64,000 bases of DNA from an uncultured Sulfitobacter sp. (GTDB lineage: Bacteria > Pseudomonadota > Alphaproteobacteria > Rhodobacterales > Rhodobacteraceae): the NCBI RefSeq assembly GCF_947499945.1, contig NZ_CANMQD010000004.1:124001-188000 (forward strand). The letters are read 5' to 3'. Shown in pieces: positions 10,683 through 20,200 of this stretch. The notes beneath the pieces are model-generated. The model ran no database searches and was not told where the DNA came from. It was given only the letters and a program-made list of their open reading frames with translations. The position numbers were made by a program, and so were the translations under genes. Position 1 is the stretch's first letter; the number at the start of each line of letters is the position of its first letter.

Positions 10683-11526
10683 TCAAACGCGATCAGCGGC
10701 CTTGGTCTGTTCCATAAGTGCCGCTAGTTCGGCATCGGGAATAGCGTCCGCTGCATAGTTGAAAGTGCCAAATATCATCACCTCTTTAGCAGCATTTAAT
10801 AAAGCAGCGGAGGCCGCTCTTGCAAAAGAGCCGCCAACACTGACCCGCGCCACACCTGCATCACTCAATTCCCGCACGCTGAACGTCGGGCCGCTTAGAC
10901 CCATCAATACATTGACTGGTTTCCCGACTTCTTGGCAGACTGTCTGAATGGTTTTTAAGTCCGGCAAACCCGGCGCAAATAGAACATCAGCGCCTGCCTG
11001 CGCATAGGCCTGTAAGCGTCTGATCGTATCGTTTAAGTCTGGACGCCCACAGATGAAGTTTTCCGCGCGCGCCGTAAGCAAAAAAGGTTTGCGCTTTCAG
11101 CGCTTGCGCAGCTGCAGCAATACGCGCAACAGCAAGTGACATCTCAAGGATCGGCTGATCAGGATCACCTGTTGCATCCTCAATCGAACCGCCGACAAGG
11201 CCAATATCACAAGCTTTGCTCACAGTGTCGGCACAGGTTGCAGAATCATGTCCAAACCCATCTTCAAGGTCTGCTGATACGGGCAGATCGGTTGCCGCGA
11301 CAATGGCCGCTGCATTGGAAAGGATTTCGTCACGGCTCAGGCCAGCAAAGGAATCCCGCTTTCCTACAGAGAATGCATAGCCGGCGCTGGTCGTGGCCAA
11401 TGCATGAAACCCTGCTGCGGTCAGGATGCGCGCGGATCCCGCATCCCACGGATTTGGCATAACAAATGCGCCATCTTGTTCATGCAGCGCTTTAAAGCGG
11501 GCGAATTTTTCTTGCTGAGTAGGCAT
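10683..11526 (-). pseudogene. Isocitrate lyase/PEP mutase family protein, frameshifted
   Basis: Two adjoining minus-strand frames together spell one member of the isocitrate lyase/phosphoenolpyruvate mutase superfamily. The N-terminal half (ATG at 11526) has the metal-binding SADLEDGFG motif and the GGSIEDATGD segment. The C-terminal half continues with LLTARAENFICGRPDL, AGADVLFAPGL and VSVGGSFARAA. The join is at a run of six A (plus strand 11080-11085): removing one base restores TFLLTARAENF. The KKCGH nucleophile loop of true isocitrate lyase is absent, as in 2-methylisocitrate lyase or oxaloacetate-hydrolase-like relatives. This may be a real mutation or a homopolymer sequencing error. 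Confidence 0.85.
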
Positions 11527-11608
11527 CAACGCATCCTTACCGAGTTGCGCTCCCTATATCAGGTAATCACCCTCATGGCGAATAAGACCTCCGACAGTTT
11601 TTGGCAAT

Positions 11609-12301
11609 TTAAAGCTGTGGAGAGATACGCGTCATGACTGCGTCAAATCGCGCCCAAGTCACCGATGCCTTGTTTCCCGCATATCCGTCATAGTGCGATT
11701 TGCCTGATGAATTGGGCAGTCCCGCCCAGATTTTCGCAAGATTGTTCATAAATCCCGTCCGGTCGAGAGCACCTGCACGAAAACGGTTCAGCCCAGCTTC
11801 TACCAGTAAAACATCGGCCAACTCATCTTGTAGCGCGGGAGTGAAGTTTTGGCTGGGCTTTGCGCCAATCTTATCTACCACGCGGCGAAGGGTTTTGGGA
11901 ATAAACTGATAGCGTCCAATGGCATGCGGCTGGTTCGGGGTCGCATCAATCCATGCAAAAATCTCGGCAAGGGTCATTTCCGTCGGGGGTTTTTCAGGTT
12001 TGATCCGCGCACCATGCTGAACTGCATCATACCCGTCGCGGCGCGACTCCGCTTCCTGTATCAAATCTCGGATCAGGTCGATGTCAGATCCGCGCAGATG
12101 GCGGGGGATGTCTTGTGCAAAGGCGGGTGTATGGACGGGACGTTCCGCAAACAACCCGCCCTCGGCACGGCCAATAAACGTGCCTGAAGCAGTTGCTCTT
12201 GTTGTAAGAGGCGTGGACAGGAACAAACTCCCCCGAACAGCTTCGGCATAAGCGACCTGAACAAAGGGAATGACGATCAGAACATAAATAATGAGGCGCA
12301 T
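11609..12301 (-). CDS. Exported muramidase/transglycosylase-like protein
   Basis: 230 residues. The start at 12301 gives a classic signal peptide (MRLIIYVLIVIPFVQVAYAE). The mature part resembles phage-type lysozyme-fold muramidases: a candidate catalytic Glu in LIQEAESRRDGYDAVQHGA, then the structural block AIGRYQFIPKTLRRVV that is typical of GH104/transglycosylase-like domains, and TPALQDELADVLLVEAGL. It probably acts on peptidoglycan in the periplasm. It is a lone gene next to the prophage remnant, so a phage origin is possible, but the reading frame is intact. Confidence 0.7.
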   Translation of the reverse strand: MRLIIYVLIVIPFVQVAYAEAVRGSLFLSTPLTTRATASGTFIGRAEGGLFAERPVHTPAFAQDIPRHLRGSDIDLIRDLIQEAESRRDGYDAVQHGARIKPEKPPTEMTLAEIFAWIDATPNQPHAIGRYQFIPKTLRRVVDKIGAKPSQNFTPALQDELADVLLVEAGLNRFRAGALDRTGFMNNLAKIWAGLPNSSGKSHYDGYAGNKASVTWARFDAVMTRISPQL

Positions 12302-12564
12302 TAAAACTCCAACAGCAATAAGAATGTGTTGGTTTTGACGAATAAACGTTTCAATTCGGTTCACAGCTGCCCTGTATCACGGACTGATGCAAAATCGCTG
12401 TTTTGAATTGAATTTTAGCTGGAGCAGATAACAAGAGCAAACCCGTGCTATCAAGGCATTAGATACTATCACATATCCCTTTGTTGAATTGAGATTAAAC
12501 GGTTGTCCTTTTTTCACGACCTTCCACCCCTTACGTTATAAAACATAGTGAAGGGCGGGCAGAT

Positions 12565-12889
12565 ATGCCATCGCGGGCGAAGGAACTGACACCGACACAG
12601 TTTAGGGGCTTGAAGCATTTCGACGGGATAGACCTGCATGGGGCAAAGTGCATTGCTACTGCAATGGTGAAAATCCGGCGCGATGGCATGGGGCCCAATG
12701 TGTTGGCTTTTCAAGCGATGACAGCAACACGATCCGGGGCGATCCGTTTTGCGAAATGGGATAAAATCGACCTTGCCGCGAAGGTCTGGACAATCCAGCC
12801 GGGGCGCAAGGCGTCAATGTTCCCTGCCAGCGATAGTGCAAAGCGGATCCCGCTAACAGATTGAATGCTGGCGCTGTTGGAAGAGGCGT
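12565..12889 (+). pseudogene. Tyrosine recombinase (P4-type integrase), internally deleted
   Basis: The first residues (MPSRAKELTPTQ) match the extreme N-terminus of P4-like integrases. The frame then jumps to the catalytic core: VLAFQAMTATRSGAIRFAKW corresponds to the box-I arginine region, followed by DKIDLAAKVWTI and KRIPLTD. About 200 residues of arm-binding and core domain are missing between the two parts. The frame stops at a TGA after LTD, and a short homologous stretch (MLALLEEAS) resumes behind it. The box-II tyrosine region is not found. It is the first remnant of the decayed element that follows. Confidence 0.8.
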
Positions 12890-13437
12890 CAGCGATTATA
12901 GGAACCCTTGGTGAGTGTTACTTGAGCGGGCGCGGGATCACCGGCACCAAGCCAGACCGTTTGCGCTCGCATGGTGACTGTTGGCACAGGCCAACCGCCC
13001 GGTGATGGTCTGCAGCGGTGGTATTTGTTGATTGCGCGCAGGGCTTTGGCATAACCCGTACTTACCTCGACCCTAAGAGGTGCGGGAATGCGAACAGTGA
13101 ATCCGTCAAATAATGTTGGGTGCATGAGCAAGGGTGCGGGGATGCTCACACAGGCGAAAGGAGGGCTTTTCGGGTGCGAGGGCGTCGAGGCGGCCCTAAG
13201 CTTAGCAAGCGGCCTGCTAAGTGCGCCTACAATAATCTGGGCGGCGTTATCCACAAGCGGGGTGCGTGCTGAGAACCTTCCATCATCGCCGGGCAAGATC
13301 ACGATTGCCACAGATGGCGATGATACGGACCGAGTGTTCGCTGACCGCGCCGACAGTCTGGGCTGGAAAGTCATTAGTGTAGTCGCGCCGGTTGGCCACG
13401 ATTGAAACGACTTTCTGAAACCAAAGGTTGCGGCATG
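12890..13437 (+). pseudogene. Toprim domain primase-like protein of a mobile element, broken
   Basis: Several frames give recognisable pieces of the Toprim proteins found next to RepA in alphaproteobacterial phages and plasmids: CYLSGRGITGTKPDRLRSHG near 12915-12975, GFGITRTYLDPK near 13040-13075, then a long intact stretch with the Toprim core GLFGCEGVEAALSLASGLL and ITIATDGDD. The end reads GHD, TGA, NDFLKPKVAA: the TGA at 13403-13405 most simply replaces the TGG of the usual HDWND motif. The last codon overlaps the ATG of the RepA-like gene as ATGA, so the ancestral operon coupling is still visible. Confidence 0.75.
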
Positions 13438-14472
13438 AATATTGATAGGGATGCCAAAGAATACAGGCCAATTCAGACAACCGCACGGGAGTTTCAGTTT
13501 GTTGCTGTGGGAGATCTGGAATATCGCGAAGCTGAATACATTGTCGAGGAATTGTTCGAGACTGACACCTTGGGCTTGATGTTTGGAGATCCGAGTTGCG
13601 GCAAGTCGTTTCTTGCGGCGGACATTCCGTTATCAGTCAGAATTGGTATTGATTTTCCTAGGCGCGAAACAAAGCAAGGCACAGCTTTCTTTATTGCTGG
13701 CTAAGTTCACAACGGGCTTGCAAGAAACTTTGCTGCTGGGGGTCAAACCCGTGGCGTCACTTTGGCTGGCGCCCCACTGTTCAAGTCGGAACGGGCGGCA
13801 CAATTCCTAGGTGGGGCAAGTGTAAATACCGTAGCGGAACTGGCCGCTAAAAAGGGGGCACCCGCGTTGATAATCATCGACACGCTCGCCCAGAACTTTG
13901 GTACAGAAATTTAGCTCAGGCGATGAAAATAACGCACGGGATATGAGTGAACTTGTCGTCGCAGTCGATGACGTGAAAGCACACTTTCTGGGCTGTTCTA
14001 TTCTAATTTTGCAGTACTCAGACCATGCGAAAAAGCAAATGGCACGGGGCGAGATGGCCCTCAAAGGTGCGCTCGATTGCGAATATCGGGCTGAGAAAGA
14101 GGGACACGACGTGGTGCTGGGAAACACGATAATAAAAGATGCAGAGCCTCCGCAGGACATGTTTTTCGGTTTCACCGAATTGACCTCTACGGCGCAGCTA
14201 AGCGCGCGGTTCTGGAAGCCACCGATGCACCAGAGCGACAACGCAAACCGACACCCACTCAATTGATGGCACACGATACCTACGGCACCGTTGCGGCTTC
14301 TTATGGGGTCTGGGATAGCCATTCTTTCCGTGGTGTTCACGTCGATAACTAGCGCGAGGTTTTCTATTCAAAGCATACTGGCGACACTATTGATGCTAAG
14401 AAAAAAGCCTTTCAACGTGTCCGCAGTGATTTGGTGAACGCCAAATTGATGACTGTAGAATATGACGTCTAA
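13435..14472 (+). pseudogene. RepA-like AAA ATPase (replicative helicase type), multiply frameshifted
   Basis: RecA-fold ATPase of the RepA/AAA_25 type used in replication of phages, plasmids and integrative elements. The first frame (MNIDRDAKEYRPI) runs through Walker A GDPSCGKS to FFIAG near 13703. The homology then continues in another frame with ALFKSERAAQFLGGASVNT-like sequence and Walker B PALIIIDTLAQNFG to about 13910. It continues in a third frame with GDENNARDMSELVVAVDD and EMALKGALDCEYR to about 14200, and in a fourth with ATDAPERQRKPTPTQLMAHD and a TAG before REVFYSKH. At least three frameshifts and one nonsense codon make it non-functional. Confidence 0.8.
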
Positions 14473-15089
14473 CTTATCTCCGACGCGGGCCTTCCAATGG
14501 AAATTTTGATGCGACGGGATAAGCGGGACATATCAAGACAAAATAAGAAATGTCCCGATGCAGAAGCGGAGTTGAGCGGGACAGAAGGAAGTTGCGAGTT
14601 TCGATAGCTGAATTATCCGTGCGATACATCGCCCGCGTTACCGTTTTTTTCTGGCCAGATCGACCAAAGCTAGGTTCGGTTCCGCACATGAAGGCCAGCT
14701 TAACAGAATGAAATATTGATAACATGACCTAAGCTTGGTGTGCTTTGGAAAGTAGCCCTTTATCCTACCCTTAAAATGTCGATCACGCCCCAAAATAGGC
14801 CCCAACTTGACCAAGCCAAAGCCCCAGGGTGCAGCCCGTTTAGGAACGCAAGGGACCATCCTGCCATGCGTGGATATGCGAACGCAGGGTAGGGAACTTG
14901 ATGCTTGCAGCTACACCTTGGCGGCCAACACCGTGCGGCGTCTGCTGACAGATCTGGGCCATAAACGCAAAGCGCGTCATGTGATGCCAGATATGCAAAC
15001 CGACATCCAGGCGCGTGCATGATGAATGTGGTTTATGCCCTTTATCTGGCGCTTGCCCTGACATTTGGCCGCGCGGCTGATCCGATGGC
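14473..15089 (+). other. No intact gene; decayed mobile-element sequence
   Basis: The first bases still look like a continuation of the RepA remnant in polar sequence (DKRDISRQNKKCPD). A 71-codon open stretch at 14807-15022 contains YTLAANTVRRLLTDLGHKRK, which I cannot assign. No promoter, RNA or repeat is evident. Confidence 0.4.
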
Positions 15090-15831
15090 GTTGTCGGTTT
15101 GGTGCAGGCGGTGAAAGTCACGATCCGCGATGCAATGACGCACCCGGCATTGTTCGGCCCTGTCTTTGCTGGTGAAAGCTTCACAAGCTGGCGCGCCTTG
15201 TCATCGGGCTTTAGCGGCTAACACTGGATACCGCCAAAATCGATACATTGAGGACGCCACGGCGCGCCCACAGATGCCTTTGCAGAACTTTGGCTCGTAG
15301 GGCGGCGCGGCGGCAAGCCCCATGCAGCGTCCTATACAAGCGTCCAGGGCTATACATTGGCCGCAGTCATTGCGCTAATCGGGCCAGCCATTGCGACATA
15401 GGGCGGCAAGTTAATCGCACTGTCATCACCCTATGCTAAGCGTGGCATTCTTTGGAATACCTTTAAGCGCAGCTTAGCTAATCAAGCGGAAAAGAGCGTT
15501 CTGGTGGCGCGCGGGAAGTCCATGGCCACGAAACCGATCTTGCCGCAATATTTTGTCGATGACGCCGTGCGCGATGATCCAGAGGCGGCAAGGGCTGCAT
15601 ATCTGGCGGAATTCCGCAGTGATTTTTCAAACTTTGTGGATTCCGAGCTTATCGCGAATTGCACCCGCCCCAAGCCGCAGCGGCAAGGGCCAGTTCGACC
15701 ATGCCGCTGGCGCACATGATGACCGCGCCAATGCCGTGGCGGGCCTTGTGGCGCATATGGTCAAAAAGGAAATAACGTCATGGAACGAAGCCGCCAATTA
15801 TAGTCACGGGGCCGATGACTGCCATGCGTGA
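15090..15831 (+). pseudogene. Phage terminase large subunit, decayed
   Basis: The order of fragments follows a TerL-like DNA-packaging ATPase. HPALFGPVFAGESFTSWRAL near 15129-15190 matches the N-terminal segment before the ATPase. AELWLVGRRGGKPHAAS near 15285-15330 is the Walker A region. YTSVQGYTLAAVIALIGPAI then stands where Walker B is expected, so about 100 residues have been deleted in between. The intact later part has IALSSPYAKRGILWNTFKR, ARGKSMATKPILPQYFVDD and AAYLAEFRSDFSNFVDSE. The C-terminus GQFDHAAGAHDDRANAVAGL lies in a shifted frame. Several stops and frameshifts rule out function. Confidence 0.75.
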
Positions 15832-16044
15832 TCAGAACTAACGCGCGCCGATCACGCTTGAAGCACTATCTTACAACATGAAGTACGTATTTTAATATAT
15901 TGAACTCATGATAAAATAATCAGGTCAAGGTGCGTTGAAAACTTTTGTATGCAGCAACGAATATTGTTTGCCGCCCGGTGACACTGCCCAAGCCGAAAAG
16001 ACCGAAGTGACCTCAACTCTTTTGATACTATCATTCGGGCCTCA

Positions 16045-16531
16045 GCCATTCCCGGATTGGCGGTGCCGCTTACTTATATCTTCGTATTTGAATTTGCCAA
16101 TATGGTCTATCCGACGCTTTGGGCGTTTTGGGGCGCGCGACGTATTTGGCTGGGACGGCATTACAATTGGTCAAACTTTGTCCGATTGCGGCATACTGAT
16201 CGCTGTAGTGCCGGCGGGGGTGCTGTCGTAAATGACCACGCGGTGTGCAGGCTATCATACCCTGCTTTTTGCCACGGAGGCTGCGGTGGTCGGGTTGGTG
16301 GGCTTTGGATGCTCAACGACGGCTTGGGCTGTGGCGCCGGTTCTCACACTGGCGACACTGGCCGATATGGCACCTCCGCTGATGACTGCATTTGCGGCCA
16401 ACCCCGTGGGCGAGGACAGCCAAGGCTTGGTGCAGGGGGGGATTGCATCAGTGATAGCCGTTGCGGCGCTTCCGTCGCTGTTCAAGCTATCTAGTCGCAG
16501 GTTGGCAGTGTCGCACTCGTTGAATCTTTAA
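16045..16531 (+). pseudogene. TCR/Tet-type MFS efflux pump, C-terminal half, decayed
   Basis: Three consecutive frames carry the second half of a tetracycline-efflux-like major facilitator transporter. The pieces are IPGLAVPLTYIFVFEFANMV followed by YPTLWAFWG (helix 7), then DVFGWDGITIGQTLSDCGIL (helix 8), then, after a stop, GFGCSTTAWAVAPVLTLATL followed by ADMAPPLMTAFAANPVGEDSQG-type sequence (helices 9-10). The N-terminal six helices are absent. It is the last recognisable cargo of the decayed element and gives no resistance phenotype in this state. Confidence 0.7.
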
Positions 16532-17224
16532 AGTGTAGCGGCGATCAGCGGGTTTGCCCTAAATTCGGAATTTTTAACAAGAATATGACCGTTGCGGTAG
16601 GTGCAACGGCGGACATGAATACGTCGAAGCATCTGGCTTGGCGGGTAGCCACGCTTCGCCAATCCTTTTTGCGGCCAAACATCAATTTGATCCAGCTGCG
16701 CCTAACGTAACGACGCTTGTTTTTCCAGCAAGCCCCATCGCGATACGCGCGCACCCCCATGTCACTCCACAGGTTCCAACGCGTTTAAAGCGTCTTATGC
16801 CGACGATTTTCATTTGGGTGCAGTACACCAAGGCGAGCCATTGCTATTGATTAAGATAATGCCGCTTAGTGCGCGCTTACACTTTCATGTCTCACATCAT
16901 GGCTCTTCGGTAAACATGTTCGAAGCCGCGTAATTTGATATTTGTTCAGCACGTAAAGAATGCTCACCGCCGCTTCGCGTTTGGGCAATTTGAACCAAGC
17001 AGGTCGGGCCGCTTCGGATGAATTAATGGGTTGTAAACTACTGGCTACCTTATCTGCTGAAATAGTTAACATTCCGTCTTTGATGCAGCCAGTATTTGGT
17101 GTAAGCTTACTCCAATACTCTGTTCAAACAAGTTTATTCGCGTTGCTTTGCCTGAGTGTATTTTTAGCAAGTTTATTTTTTTCAGTGCCTTTGGCTCAAG
17201 AAATCATTTTTTGGAGAAACGATC
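16532..17224. other. Intergenic, no gene recognised
   Basis: About 690 bases between the MFS remnant and the RTX gene. No open frame has a recognisable product. The last 120 bases are AT-rich and should hold the promoter of the RTX gene; TTGGAGAAACGATC in front of the ATG supplies its ribosome-binding site. Confidence 0.5.
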
Positions 17225-20200
17225 ATGACAAATCTTTCACCCGGCGATCTTATTATCGTTCAATACCATGCTGATACGGCGACAGGAGGATCGACCATCG
17301 GCGACGGGTTTACTTTCGTCTTGCTTGAAGCGGTGGATGCCAGCACAGAAATTCGTTTTACCGACAGCAATTTTAATGCAGACGGGTCGGTTTCGTTGGA
17401 TGAAACAACCGCGGTGTGGACCTCGGGGGAGGCGCTGGGTGCGGGCACAACCGTTCGAATTTACGATAACGTAGGTGGCGACTCTGACGGTAATTGGCAG
17501 ACTGCGTCATTTGGCGCGCTCACTTTTCCAAACGGATCAGGTAATTTAACGACTTCTGGTGACAGCATAGTCGCTTATCAGGGTCCGCAGGCCGGCCTGG
17601 GCCAGACGCCTGCGCAATTGTTGTTTGGAGTGGCGCTGACTGATGCGGATAATCTTGGCAATCCCAAAACCGCCGAAGGGTGGAACACATTCGGCAGCAC
17701 GACAGACCAGAATGAAAGTGCACTGCCCAATCAATTGGTAGGGTACGAAGTTGGCTTTGCAGGTGCAGAGCCTGACAATGCTTACTATAACGGTCCCCAA
17801 TCGGGCGACAAAGCTGCTATTCTCGCCGCGGTCACCAATCCGCCAAACTGGGTAGCATCGGATTTGCCCCAAATTTCGGCACCGAGTTTGGCACTGCCCG
17901 TCGAATATAATTTTAGTATTTTCGTCGCAAGTGCGGCGCCGACACTTGACACCAATGTCGTCTCGAATGTTGACGAAGATGACTTGCACACGATCACAAC
18001 AAGCGAGTTGGATACGAGCGACGGCGACACCGCCGATAGTGCAATCGTATACACGTTGGATACTGCGACTGCCAATGGAACGCTGTGGGTCGATGCAGAT
18101 AACAGCGGCACGATAAACAATGCGGAAGCGGCACTTGGGGTTGGAGGCGCGTTCACACAGCAAAATATTGTAGATGGTGATCTGGCCTATCAACACAATG
18201 GTAGCGAGACGACGTCGGATAGTTTCCAGTTTGACGTGAGCGACGGACCAAACAGCATCAACAATCAGGTGCATAACTTTGCAATCGCTCCGGGCAATGA
18301 CGCCCCTGTCATCAATGGTTTTAACGGCGATATTTCCGCCTTCAACGAGTTGTTTGGCGGGCCAGTGGGCATCGAATCCGGTGTCAACGTAGGTATAACC
18401 GACGCGGATGACATAAATTTCAACGGCGGCACGTTGACAGTGTCCTTCACCGGCGGGCTCAGCGAAGACCAGCTAAGCATCAACAATGGGGGTGCGTCAG
18501 GCATTGGTGTTGCGGGTGGTGGCGTCTTCTTCAACAGCTCCCAGATCGGGACATTTACCGGCGGCGGAAATGGTGCGGATCTGGTGATCAGCTTTACGTC
18601 AGTCAACGCGACGCCTGCAATCGTCTCCGATCTGATCGAAGCATTACGCTATGACAACTCCGGCGGTGCCAACCCGACTGCTGGGGCGCGCATGATCAAT
18701 GTTGTACTCAATGATGGTGATGACAATTCCGCGCCTGTTGCCGCGACTGTGAATGTTACAGCCGTGAACGACAATCCGACTGCCACGGGAATTCCCACGG
18801 ATATCACTGTAGACGAGAATGCTTTCACCGCGCTTGATCTGTCAGACATCACGGTTGCGGACCCAGACAGTAACCCTGTTGCCTTCACCTTGACGGTGAG
18901 TGCTGGCGAAATTGCTACTTCAGACGGGATTGGTGGTCTGATCCCGCAGGGTACATCGGTCACTCTCAGCGGAACAATTGCTGAATTCAACACAGCTTTA
19001 GCTACTCCGAATTTGCTGTTCTACCGTGGCGCTGTGGACGTCGAGGGCGATAATGCTGCAACACTCACAGTGACGGCCAATGACGGCGATGGCTCTGGTG
19101 TTGTGACGTTGGGCGTCGTGAATATAGATATTACACCGGAAAATGAAGCCGCTGTCGCCAATGATGATGCCGTTTCAACTGACGAAGTCACTGTTTTGAA
19201 CGGCGATCTTTTTGCTGATAACGGCAGTAATGCCGATTCCGATGCTGAGAGCGATCCGTTTTTCGTCACTGAAGTCAACGGGCAGTCCGTACTGGTCGGC
19301 ACTCCGACAACCTTGATTTCAGGCGCGACGTTGACTGTAAATGCGAACGGGACGTTTGCCTATGATCCAAATGGTCAATTTACTGATCTAGCAGGACCGG
19401 CATCGGGCGCGTCCAACACAACCGACACCGATACATTCTCTTACACGGTGACGGGTGGAGATACAGCGCAAGCGACCGTTACGATAAATGGCTTGGACAA
19501 CGATGATGTGCTGCTTGGTACTGCCAACATCGACACTCTTTTTGGGGGCATCGGGAATGATACATTGCTGGGCGGCGATGACGACGACAGGTTGAATGGT
19601 GGTGCGGGTGCCGACGTCCTGGACGGCGGGGCAAATAGCATATCTTTCTTCGGGGGCGACAGGGCCGACTATGCCGGATCCGCAGCATGGGTAAATGTAT
19701 CGCTTGAAACCGGCTTTACCGGTGGCGGTGCTGGAAGCCATGCCAGCGGAGATACCTTTATTGGCATTGAAAGGCTGTCTGGTTCCATGTTCGGTGACCG
19801 TCTGCGGGGCGATGCCAACAATAATGTTCTCACTGGTGTCAATGGTAACGATACACTCACGGGTAGCGGAGGGGCGGATCTCATGAATGGCGGTAGCGGC
19901 GTGGATACCGCTGACTACAGAACCAGCATCAGCTTCGTGAACCTAAATCTGGCCACGAATGATAACTCTGGCGGTGGTGTGGGAAATAATGCAGAGGCCG
20001 ATACTTATAGTGAAATTGAAAACCTTGGCGGATCGCGTTTCGACGATTTCCTGACCGGCGATGCAAACGATAACGTGCTCGAAGGGAACCTTGGCGCAGA
20101 TGCCCTCGACGGAGGCGGCGGTACGAACACCGCGCTATATGCTTCCTCGGAGGGCGGAGTTAACGTTAGCTTGGAAACAGGATTTGCAGGAGGCAAATCT

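Noticed and set aside
17546-18274. Minus-strand open frames across the RTX gene
   Set aside because: Shadows caused by the biased codon use of acidic, glycine-rich repeats on the other strand.
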